Assembly: GCA_958295665.1 (NCBI GenBank)
Contig: OY282558.1
Location: 117,666,838-117,730,837 of the forward strand
Reading direction: 5' to 3'
Source of the DNA: Tipula vernalis
Lineage: Eukaryota; Arthropoda; Insecta; Diptera; Tipulidae
Length of the DNA stretch: 64,000 bases
Position 1 is the stretch's first letter. Each line of letters opens with the position of its first letter. Positions 11,173 through 21,012 of this stretch are shown here, one piece after another. The position numbers and the translations under genes were made by a program. The notes under the pieces were generated by a model. It did not search any database, was not told the DNA's origin, and saw only the letters and a list, made by a program, of their open reading frames with translations.

Positions 11173-11858
11173 CCAGTAAAATCTTCACAAGGTGAAATCT
11201 CCGAAAACATAAGATCAGTTGAATAAACCAAATCGAGAAATATGCCCCGACTATTGTTTATCCGGTTCAACTGCATCATTGCTAAGCAAGCAAAATAATC
11301 AGTAACTGCTAATTCTTTCTGGCCAGAAGAAGAGGATGTGAAAACTCCATCAACATCAAACCAAGTAATATCGGGAAGATTGAAGTCCCCTATAATCATT
11401 AGTTGTTCCTTAATACGAACCAATGGCATGACCGCAGAACTGATGAAATTAACAATTCCCATATAATATTCCATAGTAGATCCAGAGGGAACATATACAG
11501 CCACCACGAGGATAGATGACTCGGATACATTAATCCGAACAGCAATTACATCATAAATTGGATGACATGCAATGAGCTTGTTTGGGATCGAACTCTTAAC
11601 AGCAATCAACACACCCCCACCTTTAAGGCTGGTACAAAAATCATGTCTATCTTTTCTGTGGACGACGTAGTTGGGTGGGAAATATTCCTCTGAATTAAAC
11701 CCTTTAGTAAGCCATGTTTCATATATGATAATCACATCGTAATCGTTATCAAGAACGCCAAGCAAGAATAATTTAGCTTTCCCCCGAATACTAGAGGCGT
11801 TGTGATAGTACATCGAAGTAAAAGTAATTTGTCCAGAACTTTTGGGCCGACGCATCAC
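11124..11858 (-). CDS. LINE ORF2, apurinic-type endonuclease part
   Basis: The N-terminal part of ORF2, with endonuclease motifs: an N-containing start (YYHNASSIRGK), catalytic Glu in IIIYETWLTKG, the VVAVYVPSG block, MIIGDFNLPDITW with D-x-N, and a late His (VYHTPI). It makes the first-strand nick at the target. The frame runs out at 11124 within an (AT)n run at about 11130-11145. There the reading must slip by one to enter the RT frame, consistent with a microsatellite-length change. Confidence 0.88.
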   Translation of the reverse strand: MMRRPKSSGQITFTSMYYHNASSIRGKAKLFLLGVLDNDYDVIIIYETWLTKGFNSEEYFPPNYVVHRKDRHDFCTSLKGGGVLIAVKSSIPNKLIACHPIYDVIAVRINVSESSILVVAVYVPSGSTMEYYMGIVNFISSAVMPLVRIKEQLMIIGDFNLPDITWFDVDGVFTSSSSGQKELAVTDYFACLAMMQLNRINNSRGIFLDLVYSTDLMFSEISPCEDFTGCSSVYHTPITIYIYF

Positions 11859-11875
11859 CTTTGACCCTGCGTTAT

Positions 11876-12445
11876 TTAAATTTCGGCAGAGTTGACTACT
11901 GCAGCTGGTATCCGGAATTTCACATATGAGGCTCCTGTCCGAAAATTTTGCTTATGGAAGGGCCTAATAAATACACCGGTTGGCCATGCATCCGAATTTA
12001 GAGCCTTATCATGAAGCTCCACGTTAATCCCCAATTTAAAGCATACATATTCTAACTCGTGGATATCTTTATCCTTACGAATTAGTTTAACTGCCTTGTA
12101 AACACTCGGACCTAAGCATTTGCTAGCCAGAGCCACAATATCATCCTCAGTTGTAAGAGTATCGAATCTTGATAAATGAAGCCAACATTTCGGCGCAATG
12201 GTTTTAATATAAATATCTGGTGAGGTATTAATGCCACGAATATTAAAATTTCGTATGTTCTTTTGGATAGTTCGTGATGATGGCAATGATTTTATGTTAC
12301 CAGTTGGACCGCACGATATATCAATATTGTTCGCATTTGCAGACGTATTCACAGCACTCAACATAGCAGCAACAGGCAAAACAGATGCAATTGAGTATTT
12401 GCTTGGTTGATCCGGAGCACCACTGTGAGAAGCAAGTGCATTCGC
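11876..12445 (-). CDS. LINE ORF1 C-terminal part (5'-truncated element)
   Basis: The frame is open from the element's truncated 5' edge (12445) to a stop at 11876. It contains a block seen in ORF1 proteins of CR1-like insect LINEs (WLHLSRFDTLTTEDDIVALA, then YVCFKLGINVELHDKALN and WPTGVFIRPF). The N-terminus is missing because the element is 5'-truncated. ORF1 proteins bind element RNA. ORF2 starts 17 bp after the stop. Assignment to ORF1 rests on position and the conserved block. Confidence 0.75.
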   Translation of the reverse strand, partial: ANALASHSGAPDQPSKYSIASVLPVAAMLSAVNTSANANNIDISCGPTGNIKSLPSSRTIQKNIRNFNIRGINTSPDIYIKTIAPKCWLHLSRFDTLTTEDDIVALASKCLGPSVYKAVKLIRKDKDIHELEYVCFKLGINVELHDKALNSDAWPTGVFIRPFHKQNFRTGASYVKFRIPAAVVNSAEI

Positions 12446-12452
12446 CTAATTA

Positions 12453-12770
12453 ATAGCAGCAAAAAGCCGAGTTGTACCAATGGAAACGGTTACACTACCA
12501 GGCCTTGAATTGTGCGCAGCAGTTTTGGAAACCAAACTTTTCAAGTACTTACAACAAGCACTTGGACTATCATACGATAATGTGTATGCTTGGACCGATT
12601 CTCAAGTGGTATTGGCTTGGTTATCCGATCATCCAAGTAGATGGAAGAACTTTGTGGCGAACCGTACATCATATATTCGAAAAATATTACCAGAAGTCCA
12701 TTGGAACCACGTAGAGTCGAAGCTTAATCCTGCCGATCTTACTTCAAAAGGCTTGAACCCGCAATAATTA
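12453..12770 (+). pseudogene. BEL-1 RNase H, second half
   Basis: Continuation of the interrupted RNase H. IAAKSRVVPMETVTLPGLEL joins directly to the part ending at 8869. VYAWTDSQVVLAWLSDHPSRW gives the catalytic Asp. It ends NPADLTSKGLNPQ before a TAA at 12765-12767. The block is typical of BEL/Pao pol, between RT and integrase. Confidence 0.85.
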
Positions 12771-12878
12771 GCAAATAACGAGCAATGGTGGTCAGGACCA
12801 GCATACTTAAAACTAGAAAGGTCATCTTGGCCAGTTGTTTCCAACAAAACGAACATTAATCTTCCCGAACAACGCAAG

Positions 12879-13665
12879 GTGAAAATATTGTCAAATTATG
12901 GAACGTGTGAATCGAATCATGTCAAGGTGGCTACAAATATTTGTCAACATCTGTTTATCCACTATTCATCTTTACAAAAGATTTACCGAGTTTTAAGTTA
13001 TGTCTGTCGGTATCTTACCAATACAGTTCGTAAAAAACTTAATATCAAGGTTTCAGAGCGAAATGCCTTTAATGCTCAATCCATATTACCGCCAAAGGTG
13101 ATGGAATTGGAAATTGCTGAAAATGTATGTACTAGATGGGCACAATCTGATGCATTCAAAACCGAACTCAATGCATTACAGCAACGAAGAAATATTGATC
13201 GAAACAGCAAATTATTAATGTTGACACCGTTCATTGATAAAAATCAAATTATACGAGTTGGCGGTCGTCTGTCGATGTCAGATTGTGAGTACGATATAAA
13301 ATACCCTGTAATTTTACCGAGGAATCATATATTTATTCATGGAATGTTATTAAGAATCTATATGAGGCTCATTTACATGTTGGTGCAAACACATTAATTT
13401 CAATCATTCGTCAAAGGTATTGGATTGTTGGTTGCAGGAACATGGTCCGACAACATATATTGAAATGTATAACATGTTTCAAGCTTCGGAAATACACAAA
13501 TGAGCAAATTATGGGTTAGCTACCCCAATATAGAGTAACGACATGTAGACCTTTTCTGCATACGGGAGTAGATTATGCAGGACCATTATGGATTCGTAAT
13601 CGATCTGGTCGTGGTCCTTTTAAACCAATAAAAGGCTACGTGGAAATGTTTTGGAAGCTGCCCAA
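12879..13665 (+). pseudogene. BEL-1 integrase, N-terminal part, 3'-truncated
   Basis: Open from 12879 to 13397 (linker VRKKLNIKVSERNAFNAQSI, then NQIIRVGGRLSMSDCEYDIKY). The zinc-finger region then shifts frame (AHLHVGANTLISIIRQRYWI; HILKCITCFKLRKY). The first catalytic Asp block is GVDYAGPLWIRN near 13560. The sequence is lost near 13660, before the second Asp, where the leader of BEL-3 begins. The catalytic core and 3' LTR of BEL-1 are therefore missing. Confidence 0.8.
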
Positions 13666-13809
13666 TTCCAGTAATCAACGTTTGGAAGCCGAAAAGCCGA
13701 TTTCGGTTCTGATATTAAAACCCTCAGGTAACATTTTTCCATATTTATTTAAGTGATTCCATATCGTTTTATTCCGTCCATTTATAAACGAAAGGCTATT
13801 TTGTCTAAT

Positions 13810-14071
13810 ATGGCTAACGAAGACGCATTAGATCACCTCGGAGCACTCGTTAAACGCAAGTCATTCATTAAGGGTTGGTTTACGTGAATAGCGAATTATA
13901 TTAAGACAAAGGGGAAGGATTGTAGTAGTTACGCTGAGCTTAATTAGAGCCGAGTAGCTAAAATAAATGAGTTGTACAATCAGTTGATTGTGAATTCTAA
14001 TGCCGACTCTGATATGTTGGAAGTCGATGATCAGTATTTTCTTCTAATCGCAGAAATTCAAATGTTGATAT
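13810..14071 (+). pseudogene. BEL-3 gag N-terminus
   Basis: ATG 13810 starts MANEDALDHLGALVKRKS, with stops after GWFT (TGA) and after YAELN (TAG), continuing as RVAKINELYNQLIVNSNADS to about 14071. This is the N-terminal coiled region of a BEL/Pao Gag. It breaks off where the LINE fragment starts, and the gag body resumes at 15713. No LTR or primer site could be identified in the short leader 13670-13809. Confidence 0.7.
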
Positions 14072-15180
14072 GAACATATGATCATCTGTAGATCGTTGGG
14101 TTAGGAAGGCGGCTTGGTAAGATGGAGGCATACATAAAGGCTGATCTAGACGATCTAGTAGAAGTTTGGCGTAAATTTTATAGCCTACATTGCACAAGGT
14201 GATACTTCGGTAGTCGGTAACTACTTTGGTCTTTGTATCTTTGGGATAGGGACTTGTAGGGTATCGATCAATTCTGGTGGAATCCGATTAGTGATCCAGA
14301 TCTGTTCAATTAAGGCATGAAGGGAGCGTATTACATTATCTGGAGCGTTTTTAAATAGCTCAATGGGAACCCTATCTTGTCCGGGAGCAGTGCCCGATCG
14401 GATGAATTTCATCGTCATTTGGTTTTCCTCTTGGGTAGGGGGTGGTCCTATTGGGTGATGATCAATCTCCTCTATAAGCGTAGGCCAGTTACCTTCGGAT
14501 TTTTTCAACTCATGATACCAGGTGGAAATGGAGAGAAAAAGTGAATGATTCTTTTGGGAGGTTCTTCTGTGCTGTCTAAAAAACTGATATGTCCTATGTA
14601 ATCGGTCAAAGGGTTTAAAATTGGCCAGTTTTGTAAAAAAAATCTTGACATTCAAGAGTTCTATGCTCGGAATAGGCATTATTTAAATTCCGTCTGGCTT
14701 CTCTTAAACGGTAGGCTGCAGAGGTATCTTGTGGATGGATATTTTGAAAATACTTTACACTCCGAGACGTTAGAACAAGCTGAGAGGAAGTTTTCAAACT
14801 ATCATGAATTAACGTCCATAGTTGATCACGTCCGAATTCTAAGACATGTTTTTCATGGACTTCTTGAAGAAGGTCTTGATAATGAGCTGCAATTTTGTTA
14901 CTTTTTAGTAAGGAAAAATTTAGGGTTCTAAAATTAGAGGTGGAGGATGTGTTGGATTTTTTGGTAATAGCGGAAGGGGCTAAAGTTGTTTGGTGTGTTC
15001 CTTTTCGGTGGATACAATTTAACCATATGAGGCGATGACCGCGCTGATGCTGGGGCGAAGAATATCAATTTTGACGAAATTAATATAGATGCTGTGATTC
15101 TTCTCTCTGGTCAAGATATGATCTACTTGTGAGTGGTGCCGTCTATAGTGGGTATATAATCTTGCAAGTGCTCTCTAATA
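14066..15180 (-). pseudogene. LINE fragment (RTE-like by motif): endonuclease end and RT start
   Basis: On the minus strand the RT blocks MKFIRSGTAPGQDRVPIELF, IDTLQVPIPKIQRPK and VTDYRSITLCNVGYKIYAKL with PPSYQAAFLTQRSTDDHMFI appear in order. They are broken by a frame change near 14210 and another near 14650. Upstream (14980-15180) a weak endonuclease end is readable (HSQVDHILTREKN). Both the 5' part and everything after the TDDHMF block are missing. It lies inside the gag of BEL-3 and is therefore a later insertion or rearrangement. RTE-type assignment is tentative. Confidence 0.7.
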
Positions 15181-15351
15181 AATTGAACTACCTCGGAACG
15201 GAGTTCAAGATGTGAATTAATAGGATGCTGTGACAGTATGGTTCCCAATTGATGTACAACTGCATTACAAAGACAGTTGCCATTGGGCGAATGGCATATA
15301 CTTGCATTTTATTTGCTTTTATTTTGACTAAGATGTAGGCAGGAATTGAAT

Positions 15352-15575
15352 TGCCACGGCGGCTGGACTGATTATACCACAATTTACATTCTATATATAC
15401 AGAATGTACTAGCGAATCATACTAATACAGATAAAGTAGTCATCAGTCGAGAAGAAGAAAAAAAAATTGTAAGAGAATTTATCTGCATTAGTATGATTCG
15501 CTAGTACATAACGCACAGCACATTCTGTATATATAGAATGTAAATTGTGGTATAATTAGTCTAGTCGCCGCGGCC
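15352..15575. repeat. Inverted repeat with arms of about 80-95 bp around a 46-bp spacer
   Basis: The left arm (15352-15432), read on the minus strand, matches the right arm (15479-15575): both contain ATTAGTATGATTCGCTAGTAC, ATTCTGTATATATAGAATGT and AAATTGTGGTATAAT. The right arm has about 14 extra bases (ATAACGCACAGCAC). The spacer is about 15433-15478. The left arm ends at the GCCGCC block, i.e. near the predicted ribozyme cleavage site of the LTR-like repeat. Confidence 0.85.
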
Positions 15576-15675
15576 TGATGAGAAGATTGATTTTTTCATA
15601 ATCATAAGCTCATCAGTTCGAAACTGGATTGAATTCTCTTACAATCTTCGGCACGTATTAAAATCATATAAATTA
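15450..15675 (+). repeat. LTR-like repeat, copy 1 (second copy at 43112-43330)
   Basis: About 220 bp shared with 43112-43330, running from GAAGAAGAAAAA to AATAAAATCATATAAA. Inside are near-terminal inverted motifs (ATTGTAAGAGAATT at 15466-15479, AATTCTCTTACAAT at 15632-15645), a TATA-like box (GGTATAAT), a possible initiator 6-8 bases later and a late AATAAA. This layout resembles a short LTR or retrozyme-like repeat. No primer-binding site is obvious after it. It interrupts the BEL-3 gag. Confidence 0.75.
15556..15630 (+). ncRNA. Hammerhead-ribozyme-like motif (type III order), copy 1
   Basis: In order: TAGTCTAGTC, GCCGCGGC, CTGATGA, stem II, GAAA, CTGGATT. The cleavage triplet would be GTC (after 15566). 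Stem III pairs the bases before it with those after GAA (8 pairs with one G-U in copy 2; one more wobble here). Stem II is GAA/TTC plus TTGAT/ATCAG. Stem I is only GCC/GGC with a two-base loop, and an 8-bp hairpin CTGATGAG/CTCATCAG competes. Motif fit is seen; activity is inferred only. Confidence 0.5.
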
Positions 15676-15712
15676 AAAAATTTACGAATAAGTTTGGAAT
15701 GAATAATTTCAG

Positions 15713-16500
15713 ATCGGATTTTAAGCTACTGAGAGTGGCATTGCCTGTTTTCGATGGAAACTACAAGCAATGGCAGGGTTTCTATGATGTGTTTACTTCA
15801 ACAGATCATGAGAATACCACATTGTCAACAGCCCAGAAATTTAAGTATTATTAGGCCAATTGCGCGGTCTAGCGTATACTACCATGTTGAAGCTTTAAAA
15901 CGTCTTATCAAAAAATACACTAAAAAGAAAACGATTGTTGAAACATACATTCGCGACTTTTTATCTCAACCCAAACATATTTCAACTCCTTCCGCCTTTG
16001 GGTTGATGAAGATTTATGATAGGATTGATGAGACAATCCGCGGTTTGAAGTCATTAGGCCCAGAGGCTTCCGAGCAAATCCTTGGATTGTTTATTTAGCC
16101 GCGGGGAAATTGGATGAGGAGTCCAAACAATTATGGAGATGCGAAACCTAAGAAAAGGAATTTCCTACCATAGATCAGTTTTTGGCATTTATATCTAAAA
16201 GAATGGATGCTTTAGGATTCCGGATCTAAACGAGTTCATAATGCACCCAAATTATCCATGTCGAGTAAGTCGTTTCACGTAACACAGCAACCTGCTTGTA
16301 ACAAATTGTTTACGTGTAACAAATTTCGTAATATGCGGGTCGATAGCCGTCGAGAATTAATGGAAACCCTAAATCGTTGCTACAATTCTTTATCGGACGA
16401 GCATGTTGTAAGCCAATGCAAAACTGGAAAAGATGTTTTAAATGCAACAAAAGGCATAACACCTTGCTAAACATTGTAAAAGTCACTACTCCGCCAATCT
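15713..16500 (+). pseudogene. BEL-3 gag body
   Basis: LLRVALPVFDGNYKQWQGFY is the conserved BEL/Pao capsid start. The frame then breaks at a TAG near 15854, and a second segment (VEALKRLIKKYTKKKTIVET, FLSQPKHISTPSAFGLMKIY, IRGLKSLGPEASEQ) follows in another frame to 16098. A cysteine-rich nucleocapsid part is scattered to 16470 (RCFKCNKRHNTLL). Several stops and shifts make it a clear pseudogene. It is the continuation of 13810-14071. Confidence 0.75.
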
Positions 16501-16620
16501 CCACCAGCAAGAATAAGATGTCTATAATACAACAGAGCTCATCAACATCAGAACCGGCAAAACTCTACTTAAATCCTACGATCCACAAAGAACTACCAAA
16601 AGCTCAAGTCATCACCAATT

Positions 16621-17050
16621 ATGATAGTCCGCACCCGCCCACAATATCAATACTTCCAACAGCAGAGATCGAAATTGACGACAATTTCGGTAGATGGACC
16701 AAATGTCGCGCCCTTTTTGATTCTGGTTCGACTCATTCGTTTGTAACAGAAAAATGCGTTAGTTAGGATATACTGTCCAAGTAACTGATCTCAGAATAAG
16801 GTCTTGTGTTGACCATGCTTATAAAATTTCTACCCAGGCTTATATTATACCTATAATCTGCTCCAAAATTCCAACAGATTCGATTGATGTCGGCAATTCT
16901 CATTTTAAATCCATTAATCCGTTGGCCAATCCCGAGTTTTATCAACCAAAGCAAATAGACGTTCTACTTGGATATGAACATTTATTCCATGCGCTCACTG
17001 ATGGTAAAATATAATATATTGAAGGTAGCCCCGTCGCTCGCGCATCTAAT
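16621..17050 (+). pseudogene. BEL-3 aspartic protease
   Basis: WTKCRALFDSGSTHSFVTEK carries the D-S-G catalytic site of BEL/Pao proteases. A TAG at 16764 follows. The protein continues as LGYTVQVTDLRIRSCVDHAY and PKQIDVLLGYEHLFHALTDG, with a further stop near 17013. Order and spacing match BEL-1. Confidence 0.75.
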
Positions 17051-17317
17051 TAAACCAAGGACAACCTGGATTATCAACTATTGAGAATTCCTTCCAGCGA
17101 ATTTGGGAAACTGAAGAGATTGTTAACCCTAACAGTCTCATCGATGACGAATGTACCTGCGTCAAATATTTCCATGATAATGTTTTGTATCAAGATAATC
17201 GCATATCCTTACCGTTTCTATTTAAAACCTCTCCAGCCTATCAAACTTTACAACGATATTTGTCTCTAGAAGGAAGCCTACGTAAGTTTTCTGTAAAAAT
17301 ACTTATCCCTAGGACAT

Positions 17318-17848
17318 ATGGAACCTGTACCCGAACATGAGATTCTTGCACTTCCAAATAAAACTTACTATATGCCTCACCATCCAGTTATTAAAAGCTC
17401 CAGTACGACAACTAAGGTTCGTGTTGTGTTTGATGCTTCCACGAAGACGGCATCCGGAGAATCTTTAAATAATAATCTCCTTGTAGGTCCTACCATTCAA
17501 CAGAATTTAATAAATATTCTTATCCGATACCGACAGCACCGATTTGTAATATCCGCCTACATCAAGAAAATGTTTAGGCAAATTCTTATCCATCCCAAGG
17601 ATAAAGATTACCAAAGTATTATCTGGCGTAAAAGTCCAACGCCAAATATCCAACATTTTCGATTACGCACACAATCGCTCCATTATCTTGCTGACAAGTT
17701 TTCTGACAAGTTCCCAGTTGGTTCCGGAAACCTAAAACGCGATTTTTACATGGATGACATGATGTCAGGAGGGGAAACACTAGAAACAGCATCGCAGCTG
17801 CAGAGGGAACTCATATGCTTGCTCGAGTTAGGTGGGTTTAACTTATGA
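17318..17848 (+). pseudogene. BEL-3 reverse transcriptase remnant
   Basis: KTYYMPHHPVIKSSSTTTKV, RVVFDASTKTASGESLNNNL and KKMFRQILIHPKDKDYQSII are BEL RT blocks, and DFYMDDMMSGG is the catalytic box. The stretch between IQHFRLRTQ and SLHYLADKF is shorter than expected, so part of the RT palm has been lost. The residue before KKMFRQ, where the first catalytic Asp is expected (IPADIEKMYRQ in BEL-1), reads Ile (SAYIKKMFRQ). That suggests loss of the first catalytic Asp. Confidence 0.8.
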
Positions 17849-18049
17849 ATGTGGTCAGCGAACCATTCTGCATTGTTAGAACCCATTCCGGCTGAAAAGC
17901 AAAAACTTTCCTCTAGGGAGAGAGGCGACGAATCTAAAAGGTAATCTCCTTTCTAGGAATAAAATATAACCTTGTTAAGACAAATAAATTCACTAAGAGA
18001 TCGTTTCCAGAATTTTTGAACCGCTGGGTCTATATTCCATTCACTTTCG

Positions 18050-18600
18050 CTAAAGGGTATAGGTTGGGATGATGAACTCCCTCCGGATATCAAACAGGAG
18101 TGGGTTCTGGTTAGAAACCAGTTAGATGAGCTAAATAAGTTTCAATTTCCCCGATGGATTTTCGCGTCAAATAATTTAGAACTCCATGGATTTGCCGATG
18201 CGTCGAAGGATGTGTATGCGGCCGTAAAATATGTACGTGTAGTGGAAGAAACCATAGTAGCCCCGGTAAAAACCGTATTTGTTCCACGATTATAGCTAAA
18301 CGCGGCTACATTGCTCGTGCGTTTATAAGAATTAGTCCATAGGTCTATCGAAGGTAATTTTGTACATCGATTCATCAATCACCTTAGATTGGCTATCTAA
18401 AACACCCAAGGTTTAGAAAACCTATATAGCTAATGGGACGTCAAAAATCCTCACTTGCACATCTCGAAATCAGTGGTATCATGTCTCATAAAACCAGAAT
18501 CCTGCGAGATCTCGCCACAAGATTTACTACAAAATAGGCTTTGGTTTGATGGTCCCGATTTTCTTCTAAAACACACACATAAGCTTCCGAGTCGTATGTA
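18050..18600 (+). pseudogene. BEL-3 RNase H remnant
   Basis: PRWIFASNNLELHGFADASK at about 18150 is the RNase H start with its Asp, followed by VYAAVKYVRVVEETIVAPVK and, after several stops, DLLQNRLWFDGPDFLL near 18520, the typical end of BEL RNase H. Many stops and shifts are present. Confidence 0.65.
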
Positions 18601-18649
18601 TATCAGAATCTGAATAGAGTTTCGACGACCATAAAACGGTTGCCGAATT

Positions 18650-19437
18650 TCATCTATCTATGGTCCAGAAGCAATACTCAATTGTCGATGTTTTGGCTAA
18701 ATAGTAACCTAAGATTGGAATCTCATGAACGAATTTTTAATTGCAAAAGAGTCACAAGATACGCGAGGCCGAGATTGATATTTTTTGACTCATCCAAGAA
18801 ATGACATTTTTAAAAAATCATTACCTTTAAATGCAGCCACATATGGTACGAGAGAAACATATTCAAAATCTGCATACCGGACCAAAATTACTACTCTCCA
18901 GTTTAAAACATCGTCACCGTTCAGCTAAAACATTTAAGGCGTATCTAGTTATATTTGTTTGTATGGTGACCAAGGCAACTAACTTAGATTTGGTATCTGA
19001 TATGGGTACTGACACCTTTCTGGAAGCCCTGAAACGATTCTGCGCCACTCGAGGTGTTCCATCAGATATCTAGTTGGAGCAATGAAGCAACTACCCGAGT
19101 TCTACGACCAATACCTTTCCCAAGCAAAGCAAGTAGATATAATAAATTGGTGCACCGATCATACAGAATGGCACTTTATCCCTCCGGCAGCACCTACATT
19201 TGGAGGCTTGTGGGAATCAACCGAGAAGTCCACAAAATACCACCTGTATCGCGTGATTGGAGACTCCATCCGGCCATTTTATAATTGGCCAACCATTGAG
19301 CATGTTACCCGAACCGAGCTTGTATCATATCAAACTTAATCGGCTAAGCTGATGGCAGCTACTACGGTGAATCAACAAATTAAGGTGGGAACCTCAGTCC
19401 TCCTCAGAGAACAAAATCTACCTCTCCCATACACAAC
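18650..19437 (+). pseudogene. BEL-3 integrase remnant
   Basis: HIQNLHTGPKLLLSSLKHR leads into a shortened zinc-finger/core (AYLVIFVCMVTKATNLDLVS; EALKRFCATRGVPSDI). A TAG at 19072 sits where the second catalytic Asp block should begin, and the SDNG block is missing. The region with the catalytic Glu is kept (PTFGGLWESTEKSTKYH). The C-terminal tail (KVGTSVLLREQNLPLP) ends by 19437. No 3' LTR was recognised. Confidence 0.7.
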
Positions 19438-20330
19438 AAGCTACCGAATTTTGTGAAAGCTACCGAATTTTTGTGCAAGTTTTTTGCCAACTGTACTTAT
19501 TTTGTTGTTGTGTTTATTAGTCAAGTGTGGCCCAAATACAATAAACTTCTGTGCAAAGCTAATCGCCATTTGTAAAGCTTCTACCCTAGGGTAAAATCAC
19601 ACATCGTCACTATATACAAGTTTTGTTCATTGAGACATTACCCACTTACTGTCCAAATTTCACGTCAATCGGTTTTGTCCGTAAGAATTCTGAGGTGGAC
19701 ACTGGACTATTTGAAAAGGCACGCAGTCTATGAAAACCTAACAAAGTAACAATCACGTTACTAATATTAAAATCAATTTTAGTACCATCCGCACTTTAAA
19801 ATTGTAAAAATTCGGTTTCGGAATGTAAAGCAATATCAATAAAAGCTGCCACACCAGAATTTCTGGTATTCGAGTTACAAATTTATAATCTACTAGATTA
19901 TCATAAAATATTACTTCTGCATCATAAATTACCATTTCTGGAAAGCAACATTTTTTTGGCTTGCTTCTCGCAGCATTAAAGTGCCTTGCTGATAAATTAA
20001 TCCAAATTCATTAAGCTACGTGTTATTACAATTTCAAGTGGGCAAACATTTAAATTTTATTTCAATAGCCTTTAATTAAATTTATTAAATATTTGATAAA
20101 ATGAACCTGTTACAATCTAACAGGCAGTTCAGCTTTAAATGTAAACAATTTACCCAAGTATACGAAATAATACTTAGAATATATCGAATATGGTATTTTG
20201 AAGAACATCCCCATAAGTATACATAACAAAACAGTAAATATTTGTGCAGATGCTCCAAAAATAAAATTCTATCTGCTTTTGAAATAAAGTTGAACGATAC
20301 AGAAATACAGATATATACTGGCTTCATTTA
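19438..20330. other. AT-rich stretch without a gene
   Basis: Only short open frames without recognisable content. A small direct repeat (AGCTACCGAATTTT at about 19439 and 19458) marks the edge of BEL-3. The stretch may contain the 3' flank of the CAP-like gene, including an AATAAA on the minus strand just after its stop. Confidence 0.5.
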
Positions 20331-20971
20331 TTAATACAATATTATGATAGCAAGTACTATTAAAATATATTGTATTAGATTACATTTTAGCATAAAACTA
20401 TCATTTAAATAGCGATGATATTCAGTCACAGTTGATCGTTTTGTATAGTTGTACCAACAGTAAATAAACGACCTAATTGTTTTACATGCGCATCCAATAT
20501 CCGTAGCGTTTTCATTATCAATAACGTGCACATCCGGATAAAATCTGTACGCATCTGTTGCATTTATTAGCGTATCCTTTTTGGCAAAAAACAGTTTCAT
20601 ATCACGATATTTCATTGAGATTCCACAAGTTACAGGTGTATAACCTAAAGTTAAAGTTGCAAGCGTTTCTAGTTCTTGATTCCTATTTAACATGATTAAT
20701 CCGCTTCTTGTTCGTTTCAGATTAATCTCGTCAATTAAATCTTTAATACATGTTTGTGGTTGATTGCCCACGTATATTCCAGGAAGGTCTAACTAAAATG
20801 AATATTTTTGTATGTAATAAAATGAGATTAAATTGTTATTTAAAAATGGATTACCTCATTAAAGCATGCCACATGATTGTGCTCATTACAAAATGCCTTC
20901 TCAATATCACAGTATTTTAGGCTATTACAGAAGCTCCATAATATTACTGCACAATAAATTATAGATTTCAT
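20331..20971 (-). CDS. Divergent secreted antigen-5/CAP-like protein, two exons (192 aa)
   Basis: The best host-gene candidate. Exon 1 is 20971-20855 (ATG to GAG, 39 codons), then a GT...AG intron (20854-20793) and exon 2 20792-20331, phase 0. The start MKSIIYCAVILWSFCNS is a signal peptide. KYCDIEKAFC and HNHVACFNE resemble the N-terminal cysteine pattern of antigen-5/CAP proteins. LIDEINLKRTRSGLIML matches the start of the CAP core and DIGCACKTIRSFIYCWYNYT its end. The middle, including the usual His/Glu cavity residues, is shorter than in typical CAP proteins. The C-terminus ends in a hydrophobic segment (LIQYILIVLAIIILY), possibly an anchor. A secreted or surface role is inferred; no enzymatic role can be claimed. 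The reading frame is intact. Confidence 0.65.
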
Positions 20972-20975
20972 TTTG

Positions 20976-21012
20976 AACTGAACCGCATCAAACTGATGAT
21001 ACCATAAATATA
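20976..21012 (-). promoter_or_regulatory. Candidate core promoter of the CAP-like gene
   Basis: On the minus strand a TATA-like TATATTTAT (21012-21004) lies 33 bases before the A of an arthropod-type initiator TCAGTT (20981-20976), the usual TATA-initiator spacing. It would give a very short 5' UTR of about 8 bases before ATG 20971. Based on sequence only. Confidence 0.35.

Larger units (their letters stand above)
8870..12447 (-). mobile_element. CR1/Jockey-type LINE inserted in BEL-1
   Basis: A 3578-bp non-LTR retrotransposon on the minus strand. Its 3' end (left side here) is a TAAATAAATAAA-type microsatellite tail. The 5' end stops inside ORF1. AATTA at 8865-8869 and again at 12448-12452 is a 5-bp target-site duplication; removing the LINE and one AATTA restores the BEL-1 RNase H frame across the junction. 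The element has ORF1, an endonuclease and a reverse transcriptase with only one visible frame break, so it is younger than its host BEL-1. Clade placement (CR1 versus another Jockey-superfamily group) is by motif only. Confidence 0.9.

Noticed and set aside
15466..15645. A 180-bp MITE with 14-bp inverted ends (ATTGTAAGAGAATT ... AATTCTCTTACAAT)
   Set aside because: The similarity between the two copies continues about 15-30 bp past both inverted motifs, and no target duplication is present at these points, so the motifs are internal to a larger LTR-like repeat.
15575..15645. A tRNA-like fold (T-arm-like CAG TTCGAAA CTG and a TTTTCAT loop) in the LTR-like repeat
   Set aside because: No acceptor stem or A box at the right distance; the hammerhead reading explains more of the conserved bases.
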